A stretch of 64,000 bases of DNA, taken from the NCBI RefSeq assembly GCF_032586155.1, contig NZ_JAWHTC010000005.1, positions 422,170 through 486,169 of the forward strand. Reading direction: 5' to 3'. The notes below the pieces were generated by a model. That model made no database searches. It worked only from the letters and a program-made list of their open reading frames with translations, and was not told where the DNA came from. The stretch comes from JAWHTC01 sp032586155. GTDB taxonomy: Bacteria; Pseudomonadota; Alphaproteobacteria; Rhodobacterales; Rhodobacteraceae. A program made the translations under genes and the position numbers. Shown piece by piece: positions 24,671 through 34,988 of the stretch (position 1 is its first letter; each line of letters opens with the position of its first letter).

Positions 24671-25662
24671 GAGGCAATCCTTTCAATCAACCGACCGCCG
24701 GGGCGGGGTGGGGTAAAGTCAATCTCGGGGCCCAGCGGCACAATCCCGGTGGGGTTTATGGTGGTGTGGCTGGCATAGTAATGCTGCTTGATGTGATCCA
24801 TGTTTACCGTCTCGGCGATCCCCGGAATTGCATAAAGATCGCGGACATAGGCCCAGAGGTTGGGGTAATCGATCAACCGCTTCAGGTTGCATTTGAAATG
24901 TCCGACATACACCGGATCGAACCGCACCAGAGTAGTGAACAGCCGCCAATCGGCTTCTGTGATCGTGTCACCAGTCAGAAAACGGCTGGTCGACAGATGC
25001 AGTTCGAGCCATTCAAGCGTGTCGAACAGGGCACTTAATGCATCCTCATAGGCCTCCTGGGTCGTGGCAAAACCAGCCTTGTAGACCCCGTTATTGACGT
25101 TGCTGTAAATCCGGTCGTTCAGCGTATCGATCTGGTTGCGAAGATGTTCCGGATAAAAATCTCCAGGTGCGGCACCCACGTCATCGAAGGCCGAATTGAA
25201 CATGCGAATGATCTCGGAGGATTCATTTGAAACGATCGTTCCGGTTTTGCGATCCCACAAGACGGGCACGGTCACGCGCCCCGTATACTCGGAATCCGCA
25301 GCCACATAGATCTCTCGCATGAAACGCGTGTGGTTGACCGTGTCCTCGATTACGCCGTCCCCTTCGTTAAAGGTCCAGCCATCCTCCGCCATAAGCCAAT
25401 GCACAACCGAAACTGAAATCATCTCCTCCAGCCCTTTCAACGCGCGGAAGATCAGGGTGCGATGTGCCCAGGGACAGGCATAGGACACGTACAGATGATA
25501 GCGCCCCGGCTCTGCCTTGAAACCACCGTCGCCGGTCGGCCCCGGTGCACCGTCCGGGGTGACCCAGTTGCGAAAGGCCGAGGCCTTGCGGACAAACCGG
25601 CCGCCGGTCTTGCTGGTGTCATAAAACCGGTCGACCCATTTTCCGTTTTGCAGAAGTCCCAT
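24667..25662 (-). CDS. Glutathionyl-hydroquinone reductase (Xi/omega-class glutathione transferase)
   Basis: 331 residues from ATG 25662 (MGLLQNGKWVDRFYDTSKTGG). The N-terminal thioredoxin fold has the catalytic YACPWAHRTLI motif, and the family block VPVLWDRKTGTIVSNESSEIIRMFN follows. The all-helical C-domain contains YSNVNNGVYKAGFA and TEADWRLFTTLVRFDPVYVGHFK. These enzymes reduce glutathionyl-hydroquinones, recycling quinone-glutathione conjugates. A longer start 19 codons upstream is open but unlike the family. Cotranscribed with the CDGSH/FMN protein. Confidence 0.92.
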   Translation of the reverse strand: MGLLQNGKWVDRFYDTSKTGGRFVRKASAFRNWVTPDGAPGPTGDGGFKAEPGRYHLYVSYACPWAHRTLIFRALKGLEEMISVSVVHWLMAEDGWTFNEGDGVIEDTVNHTRFMREIYVAADSEYTGRVTVPVLWDRKTGTIVSNESSEIIRMFNSAFDDVGAAPGDFYPEHLRNQIDTLNDRIYSNVNNGVYKAGFATTQEAYEDALSALFDTLEWLELHLSTSRFLTGDTITEADWRLFTTLVRFDPVYVGHFKCNLKRLIDYPNLWAYVRDLYAIPGIAETVNMDHIKQHYYASHTTINPTGIVPLGPEIDFTPPRPGGRLIERIAS

Positions 25663-25743
25663 GAATGCTCCTTGATTGTTGGATGTATGCCGCAGCCGAA
25701 AACCCGTGGATGTTAACACGATGTGTTCCGCCGGTGTGTTCCT

Positions 25744-26007
25744 TTAGCGAACCAAACGCTCTGCAAGGCGCCGCGCGCGGGGTGACACGAATAGGGCCAA
25801 AGGCACGGCAGCAAGCAATGCCGGACCGAAAGCCGACAGCCAGCGCGTGAATAATGCGGCGTCAATGCCAGTGCTCACCGCCGTTATGAAACCAGACATG
25901 ACAACAGCCATGAGGGTGCCCACCAGGACACCGGTCAGAAAGTTGACGCGCCGAACGCTCGACAGTTGTTTCGAGCCCGGCGCCGCAGTTTCGTTCAAAT
26001 TCATCAT
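25744..26007 (-). CDS. DUF2798 small membrane protein
   Basis: An 87-residue protein with two predicted membrane helices (LTGVLVGTLMAVVMSGFITA and FGPALLAAVPLALFVSP), matching DUF2798, whose members are small two-helix proteins of unknown role. The start could be either of two adjacent ATGs. Lies between the hydroquinone reductase and the MBL-fold gene on the same strand. Confidence 0.75.
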   Translation of the reverse strand: MMNLNETAAPGSKQLSSVRRVNFLTGVLVGTLMAVVMSGFITAVSTGIDAALFTRWLSAFGPALLAAVPLALFVSPRARRLAERLVR

Positions 26008-26080
26008 TAAATTCCCCGCACTTTCTATCTGATGGAAATCGGGGGCCGCGAATGCTGCGGCCCCGGAATTCTCATGTGCG

Positions 26081-27040
26081 TCAGTTCAGGTCGGCGTAGG
26101 CCGCCGGCACGTTCATGCCCGGATGAACCCAACCGAACAGGGCATAGCCGGCAAACTCCTCCAGCTTCACGCGGCCCACGGTTTCTTCAAGGCTCAAACC
26201 GTCGGAAATGGCAGCCTTGACTTCGGTTTCAACCGCGTTGAGGTAATCGATGTTCCATTTGATCGCCCCCATGTCGGTGACCGGACCATGCCCCGGGACA
26301 ACCCGGGTGTCGCTGTCAAAGCTGTTGAAAACTGCCTGCAGCGTGTCACGGGTTTCGATCAGGTGGCCATCCAGAAGCCAGGGCAAGGCGGGTGCCTGCG
26401 CGACGACGGCGTTGCCGGTCCACAGGACGTCAGCTTCGGGAACCGAAACGAACAGGTCTCCGCCGGTTTGGGCATAGCCGAAATCGCGGATGTCGACCGT
26501 CACGCCACCAAGATTGATGCTGATTTGCCCACCATCACTGACCAGGATGTCGGCGTCGGCCGGCTCGACTTCTTCAATGCCACGGCCCTGGCCGAAATTC
26601 TGGATCATGAAGGCGGTATCGGCTTCGAAGTGGCTGTGGATATAGGCCGCTGTATCAGCGTGTTGAATGATGTCGACCTCCTCGGGCACATAGTGATTGC
26701 CGTAAGAGTGGTCGCCATGAAAACTGGTATTGACCAGATAGCGAACGGGCTTGTCTGTCTCGGCGGCGATCAGCTCGAAAAGCTGACCGTTCAGGCGTTG
26801 ATTCAACATGGATTCAACGACAAGAACGGCATTGTCCCCGATGACGAACCCGCCGGTTGTGGCAATCGGATAGCCATTTGCGGCCATTTCCGCGGCGCCG
26901 GTCGGTACGACGGCAAAAACGCCATCGGCCAGTTTCTGTGATTCCAGAACGACCGTGTTGCCGTCCCAGACCGGTTCGTTTGCAAGGGTGGCGCTGGTGG
27001 TCGCAGCGATGATGAGTGCGGATGCAGATGAAATGCGCAT
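26081..27040 (-). CDS. MBL-fold metallohydrolase, periplasmic
   Basis: About 319 residues from ATG 27040 with an N-terminal signal peptide (SASALIIAATTSATLANE). The metal site is of the metallo-beta-lactamase type: FHGDHSYGNH, GNAVVAQAPAL region, and VVPGHGPVTD. It resembles the broad quinoprotein-relay/SoxH-like group rather than true beta-lactamases. Substrate unknown. It is divergent from a LysR gene, which is the classic arrangement for a regulator and its target. Confidence 0.82.
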   Translation of the reverse strand: MRISSASALIIAATTSATLANEPVWDGNTVVLESQKLADGVFAVVPTGAAEMAANGYPIATTGGFVIGDNAVLVVESMLNQRLNGQLFELIAAETDKPVRYLVNTSFHGDHSYGNHYVPEEVDIIQHADTAAYIHSHFEADTAFMIQNFGQGRGIEEVEPADADILVSDGGQISINLGGVTVDIRDFGYAQTGGDLFVSVPEADVLWTGNAVVAQAPALPWLLDGHLIETRDTLQAVFNSFDSDTRVVPGHGPVTDMGAIKWNIDYLNAVETEVKAAISDGLSLEETVGRVKLEEFAGYALFGWVHPGMNVPAAYADLN

Positions 27041-27157
27041 GTTGTTTCCTTTCGGTGACGTGTGCGGCCTAGACCGGTGATGCCAGAAATATACCGGGTT
27101 CAAAAAAATCGAATAGATATTGAGTTTTGAAATGACTGTTCTAAAATTCAGATCACC

Positions 27158-28039
27158 ATGGGACAGCTAGAAGACCTCCGCGCCTTTGTGCAGATCGTTG
27201 AGAACGAGAGCATTGGTAAGGCGGCCGATCAGTCCGGCATCGCCAAATCCGCGATGAGCCGCAAACTCCGGCTTTTGGAAGAGCGGTTGCAAACGGAACT
27301 GATCGTTCGCACCACTCGTCAATGGGCGCTAACCGCGGCGGGACGGGCCTATTTCGCACATGCGCAAAAGATCATCGCGGCCATCGAAGAAGCGGACGCC
27401 GAGATTGCCAATGAAGAGGTCGAAGCAAGCGGCGAGATAAGACTGTCAGCACCGCTGCACTATGGCACCAGCGTTTTGGCGCCCCGCTTGATGGGTTTTA
27501 TGGACAAACACCCGAACATCGGGCTTTTCGTCGATTTCAATGACCGGTTTGTCGATATCATCGGCGAGCATTTCGACCTGGCAGTTCGCATATCGAACCT
27601 TCAGGATTCCTCGATCATTGCCCGGAAACTGGCCCAGACCCAGCATGTCTTTTGCGCCAGCCCCGACTACCTCGGCTCGACACCCCCGATTGCCCGTCCC
27701 GACGATCTCAAGTCACATAACATCCTGCAATTCGGCGCATCAAAGCGCTTCAAATGGACGTTCACTCTGCCGGAAGGTGGTGAAAAGTCCGTTGCGTTGA
27801 AATCGACTTTCAACGCAAACAACGGCGACATGCTGCTCTGTGCAGCGATGCGTGGAAAAGGTGTCGCGCGCCTGCCTGATTTTTTAGCGTCTGATGCGAT
27901 CGCGGCCGGCGATCTTCAGCGTATCCTGTTAGGATGGGAGCCGGAGCGGCTTCCAGTGAACTTGGTTTATCCTGCGACCCATTTCCTTCCTCACCGCGTA
28001 CGGCTTCTAATTGACTTTCTAGTGGAAGGCAGAAAATGA
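27158..28039 (+). CDS. LysR-family transcriptional regulator
   Basis: 293 residues: HTH in LEDLRAFVQIVENESIGKAADQSGIAKSAMSRKLR and an effector domain (SGEIRLSAPLHYGTSVLAPRL, FVDFNDRFVDIIGEHFDLAVRI). Most similar in style to the DsdC/AaeR-type subgroup. It is divergent from the MBL-fold gene across 117 bases, so likely regulates it, sensing an unknown compound. Confidence 0.9.
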   Translation: MGQLEDLRAFVQIVENESIGKAADQSGIAKSAMSRKLRLLEERLQTELIVRTTRQWALTAAGRAYFAHAQKIIAAIEEADAEIANEEVEASGEIRLSAPLHYGTSVLAPRLMGFMDKHPNIGLFVDFNDRFVDIIGEHFDLAVRISNLQDSSIIARKLAQTQHVFCASPDYLGSTPPIARPDDLKSHNILQFGASKRFKWTFTLPEGGEKSVALKSTFNANNGDMLLCAAMRGKGVARLPDFLASDAIAAGDLQRILLGWEPERLPVNLVYPATHFLPHRVRLLIDFLVEGRK

Positions 28040-28079
28040 TCAGTTTGGATCTCCGTGTCCACCAATGCGCACCGCGGGA

Positions 28080-28615
28080 CTAGGGGCTGTGGACGATAGG
28101 GATTCGCATTCGGTTGACTTCTGAGCCAGACTTCCAAAATGGAGGTTTGAATGAACGAGCAGCGTTTTGTGGTAACGGATCGGTTTTGGCAGCGGAATGA
28201 GGCGCGTTTGCCGGGGAAGGCCAGTGATGCCGGAGCCACGGCAAAGGACAATCGCCTATTTCTGGAAACGGTGTTCTGGCGGGTTCAGACCAACTCACAC
28301 TGGCGCGACCTGCCGGCCTCCTTTGGAAACTGGAACACAAATTTCCGGCGGTGGGCCGAAAGGGGTATGTTCGAGAGTTTCTTCAGCGCCATGAGCAATG
28401 ATCCCGACCTCGATACGCTCTAATCGACGGCACCATGGTCTCGGCTCACCAGAAGGCGAGCGGCGCAAAAGGGAGACTCAGACCCAGGCCATCGGGCGCT
28501 CGCGCGGCGGGTTGACGATCAAGATCGTGGCGCTCGTCGATCGCTCGGCAATCTGGTGCGCTTCCTGCTGCTGCCCGGACAGGCGCACGATATTAAGGGC
28601 GTCGCGCTGCCGACC
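28080..28615 (+). mobile_element. IS5-family transposase remnant, frameshifted and 3'-truncated
   Basis: Begins near 28080. ATG 28151 reads MNEQRFVVTDRFWQRNEARLPG, FLETVFWRVQTNSHWRDLP and NFRRWAERGMFESFF, the first half of an IS5 (IS427-type) transposase. The second half (LIDGTMVSAHQKASGAKG, QTQAIGRSRGGLT, NLVRFLLLPGQAHDIKGVAL) is in other frames, with an apparent programmed-type shift at the stop plus two further indels. Sequence ends abruptly at about 28615, where another gene fragment starts. No right end is present. Confidence 0.82.
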
Positions 28616-28935
28616 CATTTGGCTTTTGTCCGTTTGGCACTAAACGCCAGCCCAAGGCTTATCATCTGCCAAAAACCCTTTTGTCTAGATATCGAAGGGG
28701 CGCGCGAGGCTATCCGGCTATCGCTCGCGACCGATATTCGCGTAGTGGTGCACGTAAACTTCGGGTTCCAGCCATGGTATCGGGCGACTAAGACCCAACT
28801 CGATGCAGGCACCATAGGCGATGCGCTTCAACTCACCTTCAGACTGCGTCCTGGCGATGGTCAGGAAGAACATGCCTATCTCGACCGCCAACCGTATTGT
28901 CAGCAAATGGAAAAATTCCTAGTTCACGAACGAAA
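28616..28935 (+). pseudogene. Internal fragment of a Gfo/Idh/MocA-family oxidoreductase
   Basis: The frame continuing out of the IS5 remnant reads AFVRLALNASPRLIICQKPF, then VVHVNFGFQPWYRATK, GTIGDALQLTFRLRPGDGQ and AYLDRQPYCQQMEKFLVHE. These are the central blocks of NAD-dependent Gfo/Idh/MocA dehydrogenases, with the catalytic-type CQKPF. The dinucleotide-binding N-terminus and the C-terminal half are missing. It marks the left edge of the hydrogenase island. Confidence 0.7.
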
Positions 28936-29645
28936 TCTTGTCGTTGTTGGCAGGCACAGGTAGTTGAGGCAATAAGTGATGAGCCAAGCAGGAAAAAAAT
29001 TGGGCTATGTCTTTGCAATTTTGATCGAACAAGTTCCGTTCGGTTATTTGCCAAAGCTTCGACTAACCGGCGGTCTTGTCGATACTGCTCTCTTCGGGAT
29101 CAGGCATTGCGCAGGTATAGCAACGGCAGAAATGTCGGAATAACCCACCTTGGCGCAATGGGCGGCAAAGGACCGGAACGAGCCCAAACTGCCGGAAGTT
29201 GGGTTTCGTCCAAATGTCGGCTTGAAATCTGCGCAGTGCGGTTTTTACGTTTGTGGCCGTCAATGTACAGTATGCACGCAAGCGAAAATGCGTCTGGAAA
29301 AGATGGGTTTCTGACGTCGCGCTTGAGGGTAGGTTGGCAAGGCATCTCCGAGTGAACGCGACGCTCAGGCATCGTCGGGTTTGATTGCGTCGTTAGTTCG
29401 ACAGTTTTCAATTCAACATTTTTTCTGGAAGGAGTTCTTCCAGTAGAAGCTCGTATTTTCTGGAGATTTCGGCTCTCTAATCAATCGAAAAATTTATTAA
29501 CCTATTGAAAAAGATAATCTTTAATAGAGGCGTGCCGGTTTCTTGGTATTTCAATCGTATTGGGTTGGCTTTGGGTGTCTGCTTGGTGGCGACGCCACTG
29601 ATTTGCGAACGGTGGCCGCAGAAACGAACATGGGAGCCACAAAAC
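28936..29645. other. Non-coding stretch upstream of hupS
   Basis: About 700 bases without a convincing gene between the oxidoreductase fragment and hupS. It must contain the hup promoter. The clearest signal is the palindrome at 29426-29442. A frame that opens at 29505 only extends hupS upstream and has no family similarity. I found no TTG-N5-CAA site of the kind reported for Rhodobacter capsulatus HupR, though spaced variants occur. Confidence 0.5.
29426..29442. promoter_or_regulatory. Palindrome TGGAA-N7-TTCCA upstream of hupS
   Basis: CTGGAAGgagttCTTCCAG is a near-perfect palindrome about 200 bases upstream of the hupS ATG. Two more sites with the same half-sites and the same seven-base spacing (one with a mismatched first base) lie upstream of hupD. 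Upstream distance suits an activator. HupR is the obvious candidate, but the half-sites differ from its published TTG/CAA type. Confidence 0.5.
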
Positions 29646-30721
29646 ATGCACGAGACTTTTTATGAAGTGATGCGCAGGCAGGGGATTACTCGCCGCAGTT
29701 TCCTCAAGTATTGCAGTTTGGCGGCTGGGGCTCTGGGTCTCAGCCCGGCATTTGCGCCGCAGATCGCCGAGGCGATGGAGACCAAGCCGCGCATTCCCGT
29801 GCTCTGGCTACACGGGTTGGAATGTACCTGTTGTTCGGAGAGTTTCATTCGTTCGGCCCACCCGCTTGCCAAGGATGTCATCCTGTCGATGATCAGTCTT
29901 GATTATGATGACACAATCATGGCGGCCGCAGGCGATCAGGCCGAGGCGATCATCGAAGAGACCATCCAGAAATACGATGGCAACTTCATTCTTGCAGTAG
30001 AAGGCAATGCACCGCTGGATGAAGACGGCATGTATTGTATCATCGGTGGCAAGCCGTTTGTTGAGCAACTGCGCCATGCCGCGAAGCACGCCAAGGCGAT
30101 CATCAGTTGGGGATCCTGTGCATCATGGGGATGTGTTCAGGCCGCGAGACCAAACCCGACACGGGCAACCCCGACGCACAAAGTGCCAAACATGCCTGAC
30201 AAACCGATCATTAAGGTACCGGGTTGCCCACCGATTTCCGAAGTAATGACCGCAGTCATTACCTACATGTTGACGTTCGAGAAGATGCCGAGTCTGGACA
30301 ACCAGGGACGGCCGAAAATGTTCTATTCGCAGCGTATCCACGACAAATGCTATCGCCGCCCGCATTTCGACGCTGGTCAGTTCGTTGAAGAGTTCGACGA
30401 TGAGGGCGCCAAAAAGGGCTATTGCCTCTACAAGGTCGGCTGCAAGGGGCCGACCACATACAACGCCTGTTCCACCGTGCGCTGGAACGGCGGGCTATCG
30501 TTCCCGATTCAGGCCGGGCATCCGTGTATCGGTTGTTCCGAGGACGGTTTCTGGGACAAGGGCGGCTTCTATGACCGCCTGACCGACGTCAAGGGCTTTG
30601 GCATAGAAGCAAACGCCGATGAAATCGGCACCACCGCAGCAGCCATTGTTGGCGGCGCGGTCGCAATCCACGCAGGTGTGAGCGTCGTGAAACGGATCGC
30701 TCAAAAGGGAGATGACGCATA

Positions 30722-30722
<1 letters not shown>
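29646..30722 (+). CDS. hupS: Uptake [NiFe]-hydrogenase small subunit HupS
   Basis: 358 residues, the iron-sulfur subunit of a membrane-bound H2-oxidising enzyme. ATG 29646 gives a twin-arginine signal peptide (TRRSFLKYCS, then a hydrophobic run to PAFAPQIAEA), with GGAGCC as RBS. The frame is open 47 codons further up but that part is unlike any hydrogenase. GLECTCCSES and GSCASWGCVQ supply six cysteines for the proximal cluster, as in O2-tolerant group 1d enzymes. Medial and distal cluster ligands follow (HDKCYRRPHFD, GYCLYKVGCKGPTTYNAC, HPCIGCSEDGFWD), and a C-terminal membrane helix. Its stop overlaps hupL by one base. Confidence 0.97.
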
Positions 30723-32521
<1,799 letters not shown>

Positions 32522-32532
32522 GGAGGTGGCTG

Positions 32533-33234
32533 ATGAGCGTTGTTGAAAAACACAAGGAAGAGGCAGTCTATATCTATCAGGCGCCGATCCGGATTTGGCA
32601 TTGGGTTCAGGCCTTCGCCCTGTTGGCACTGGGTTTGACCGGATATTTCATCGGCTCGCCCCTGCCGTCGGTTGGGGGGGAGGCCTATGACCACTATGTT
32701 ATGGGCTATATCCGCTGGATCCATTTCGTTGCGGCGTATCTGGTGATCATCGGCTTCGTGTTTAGGATTTACTGGGCCTTTGTCGGAAACGTCCACGCCC
32801 GCCAGATTTTCGTGCCCTCTGTCTGGCGCAAATCATGGTGGGCCGAGGTTTGGCACGAGATCAAGTGGTACGCGATGATGACCCGCGAGCCCAAGAAATA
32901 TCTTGGCCACAACCCGCTGGCGGTGCTGACGATGCATATCATGTATGTATGGGGCACGGTGTTCATGATCGTCACCGGGCTCGCGCTCTATGGTGAAGGC
33001 ACTGGGCCGGGGACATGGCAGCACAGCTGGTTCACGACCTGGATTATCCCGCTGTTTGGGCAAAGCCAGGATGTTCACACCTGGCACCATCTGGGCATGT
33101 GGGTGCTCGTCTGCTTTGTGATCACCCACATTTACGTGGCGGTACGCGAAGACATCATGTCACGCCAATCGATCATTTCGTCGATGATTTCCGGGTGGCG
33201 CATGTTCAAGGATGATCGTCCAGCCGACGATTGA
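32533..33234 (+). CDS. hupC: Hydrogenase cytochrome b subunit HupC
   Basis: 233 residues, Ni/Fe-hydrogenase b-type cytochrome. Four membrane helices with histidines for two hemes: IRIWHWVQAFALLALGLTGYF, IRWIHFVAAYLVIIGFVFRIYW, MHIMYVWGTVFMIVTGLALY and TWHHLGMWVLVCFVITHIYV. It anchors HupSL in the membrane and passes electrons to ubiquinone. An AGGAGG RBS lies just before the start, 11 bases after hupL. A terminator follows, closing the hupSLC unit. Confidence 0.95.
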   Translation: MSVVEKHKEEAVYIYQAPIRIWHWVQAFALLALGLTGYFIGSPLPSVGGEAYDHYVMGYIRWIHFVAAYLVIIGFVFRIYWAFVGNVHARQIFVPSVWRKSWWAEVWHEIKWYAMMTREPKKYLGHNPLAVLTMHIMYVWGTVFMIVTGLALYGEGTGPGTWQHSWFTTWIIPLFGQSQDVHTWHHLGMWVLVCFVITHIYVAVREDIMSRQSIISSMISGWRMFKDDRPADD

Positions 33235-33264
33235 AAATCGACGGCCGCGAGACAAAGAAAATGG

Positions 33265-33297
33265 GAGCGCCGCGCGTAAGCGTGGCGTTCTTCTTTT
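33265..33297 (+). terminator. Rho-independent terminator after hupC
   Basis: Stem GAGCGCCGCGC / GCGTGGCGTTC (with G-U pairs) around a GTAA loop, followed by TTCTTTT. It separates hupSLC from the accessory genes, which then need their own promoter; partial read-through is possible. Confidence 0.7.
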
Positions 33298-33298
33298 C

Positions 33299-33313
33299 GG
33301 AATAAAACCTTCC
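33299..33313. promoter_or_regulatory. GGAA-N7-TTCC site upstream of hupD (distal copy)
   Basis: CGGAA-taaaacc-TTCCA, immediately after the hupC terminator. Same half-sites and spacing as the hupS palindrome, except a mismatched first base. Confidence 0.4.
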
Positions 33314-33376
33314 AAAATATGAAGAAGGCTGCAAAGAATGTTTCCAAAACCGGAGTAATTTGCAGGTAATAGTTAG

Positions 33377-33393
33377 TGGAAAACAACTTTCCA
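33377..33393. promoter_or_regulatory. TGGAA-N7-TTCCA site upstream of hupD (proximal copy)
   Basis: TGGAAAacaacTTTCCA has perfect six-base arms. With the distal copy it lies in the 317-base gap between hupC and hupD, where a second promoter is expected. Centre-to-centre distance from the distal copy is about 79 bases, between seven and eight helical turns. Confidence 0.5.
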
Positions 33394-33551
33394 GTATTTT
33401 TGTGAATCGATAAGTTTTGTTGAGAGTGCCTTTGAGGTCGGGAGATTTTTACATGAATCTGCCCTTCATTTGGCAAGAGGGAGACCAAGCCGAGATGGGG
33501 TCGCGTGGTGCATATGCCCACAGGCTTGCCAGGCAAGTACGGGGGGATGCC

Positions 33552-34244
33552 ATGCCGGCGCAACCAAATGTCCTGATCCTTGGGATCGGCAACCTGCTTT
33601 GGGCGGATGAGGGGTTCGGTGTTCGCGCGGTTGAGGAATTTCACCGCCAGTACAATTGCCCCGACAACGTCACGTTGCTGGATGGCGGCACGCAGGGCAT
33701 TTATCTTGTCCAGCACGTGCGCGATGCTGACATTCTGATTGTTTTTGACGCGGTCGACTACGGCCTGCCACCGGGCACGATGAAACGTGTCGAGGGCGAG
33801 GAAGTTCCGAAATTCATGGGCGCCAAGAAGGTCAGCCTGCACCAGACCGGTTTTCAGGAGGTGCTGGCCATGGCAGAAATGATGGACGATGCGCCGGAGC
33901 ATCTGTTGCTGATCGGGGTGCAGCCGGTCGAACTGGAAGATTTCGGAGGCAGTCTGCGCCCGGAAACCAAAGCGCAGGTTGATCCGGCGATTGACATGGC
34001 TTTGGACTATCTCGCCGGTTTTGGCATCACGCCGGAAAAGCGCGAAAAGCCCCTCCCGCAAGAGAGCACCATTGCCTGCCCGATCATGACTGCCGAGCAC
34101 TATGAAAACGAGCGCCCTTCCGAGGAAGCGGCCTGTCGCAGTGGTGACGAACGTCTGCTGTACGATCAGAACTGGACCGCGCCGGGTGATTTTGACGGCG
34201 AGATGGAAGCCTTGCTGGCCTCCGAGCACGGGGATCAAAGCTGA
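33552..34244 (+). CDS. hupD: Hydrogenase maturation endopeptidase HupD with C-terminal extension
   Basis: Cleaves the C-terminal tail of HupL once nickel is in place. From ATG 33552 (MPAQPNVLILGIGNLLWADEG) the M52 peptidase fold is complete: the metal-binding Glu/Asp of WADEGFGVR, LLDGGTQGIYL, IVFDAVDYG and SLHQTGFQEVL. The frame is open upstream to 33417, but no homology is seen there. The product is about 230 residues, longer than the usual 195-210. The extra acidic tail (TIACPIMTAEHYE, DQNWTAPGDFDGEMEALL) is unusual. The stop overlaps hupF by one base. Confidence 0.92.
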   Translation: MPAQPNVLILGIGNLLWADEGFGVRAVEEFHRQYNCPDNVTLLDGGTQGIYLVQHVRDADILIVFDAVDYGLPPGTMKRVEGEEVPKFMGAKKVSLHQTGFQEVLAMAEMMDDAPEHLLLIGVQPVELEDFGGSLRPETKAQVDPAIDMALDYLAGFGITPEKREKPLPQESTIACPIMTAEHYENERPSEEAACRSGDERLLYDQNWTAPGDFDGEMEALLASEHGDQS

Positions 34245-34540
34245 TGTGTATGGGGCTGCCGATGCAGGTCGCCGAGAGCGGTGCAGGATATGCGTTATGC
34301 AATTATCAAGGCGGCGTTCGCCGGATCGACACCATGCTGGTCGGCGACCAGCCTCCCGGCACATGGCTTTTGGTGTTCATCGATGCCGCGCGTGAAGTGA
34401 TTGACGCGCAAGAAGCGCAAAAGATCACCGATGCGCTGAGCGCATTGGACGCGGTGATGGCCGGTGGCCCGGCGGACATCGATCACCTTTTTGCCGACAT
34501 CATCGAAAACTCTGCCGCCAACCGAAAGGAACCGACCTGA
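34244..34540 (+). CDS. hupF: HypC-like hydrogenase chaperone HupF
   Basis: 98 residues, HypC/HupF family, starting MCMGLPMQVAESG. The N-terminal cysteine (after Met removal) is the conserved functional residue. HupF is reported in Rhizobium to protect HupL from O2 during maturation and works alongside HypC, which is encoded separately at 38934. The C-terminal helix (PADIDHLFADIIENSA) is typical of HupF and absent from HypC. Its stop overlaps hupG. Confidence 0.92.
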   Translation: MCMGLPMQVAESGAGYALCNYQGGVRRIDTMLVGDQPPGTWLLVFIDAAREVIDAQEAQKITDALSALDAVMAGGPADIDHLFADIIENSAANRKEPT

Positions 34541-34974
34541 TGTTTTCCCCCTTGATGGAGAGTATTATCGAGCGTGAGAGCCTGCCTGTGGTCTGCGCCG
34601 CAACGCTTGATGAATTTGCCGAAGAAAACGGTGATGTGGTTTTGTTTGTCGGTGGCGATTGGCATCGTCACGTTGAAGTAAACGATGTGGCGGTCATCTT
34701 GCCCGAGATTGTCAAAGCGTCGGGCGGGCATCTGAAAGCCGCCGTTCTGGGAAGAGCGAGCGAGCGCGAGATCCAATCCCGGTATCGCTTCAACAGGTTT
34801 CCCGCCCTGATTTTTCTGCGTGACGGGGAATACCTTGGCGTGATCCAGAAAGTTCTGGATTGGGCTGACTATGTCACCGAAATCAACCAAATCCTCGCAC
34901 TCGAGACGACCCAACCACCGCGATTTGAATTTCCAGAAGGCTGCGCCCCGGTCGCGCCAAGCCGCTCCAACTGA
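34540..34974 (+). CDS. hupG: HupG/HyaE-family hydrogenase accessory protein
   Basis: 144 residues with a thioredoxin fold that lacks the redox CxxC pair (GDVVLFVGGDWHRHVEVNDVA; YRFNRFPALIFLRDGEYLG). HyaE/HupG proteins bind the Tat signal peptide of the small subunit and act as its chaperone. Translationally coupled to hupF; 14 bases before hupH. Confidence 0.9.
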   Translation: MFSPLMESIIERESLPVVCAATLDEFAEENGDVVLFVGGDWHRHVEVNDVAVILPEIVKASGGHLKAAVLGRASEREIQSRYRFNRFPALIFLRDGEYLGVIQKVLDWADYVTEINQILALETTQPPRFEFPEGCAPVAPSRSN

Positions 34975-34988
34975 GAAGGACCCTGAAC

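Noticed and set aside
29225..29300. TTG-N7-CAA pattern upstream of hupS considered as a HupR site
   Set aside because: Spacing differs from the known TTG-N5-CAA site and such short patterns occur by chance.
29505..29645. N-terminal extension of HupS by 47 codons
   Set aside because: No similarity to hydrogenases, and a normal Tat signal with its own RBS begins at 29646.
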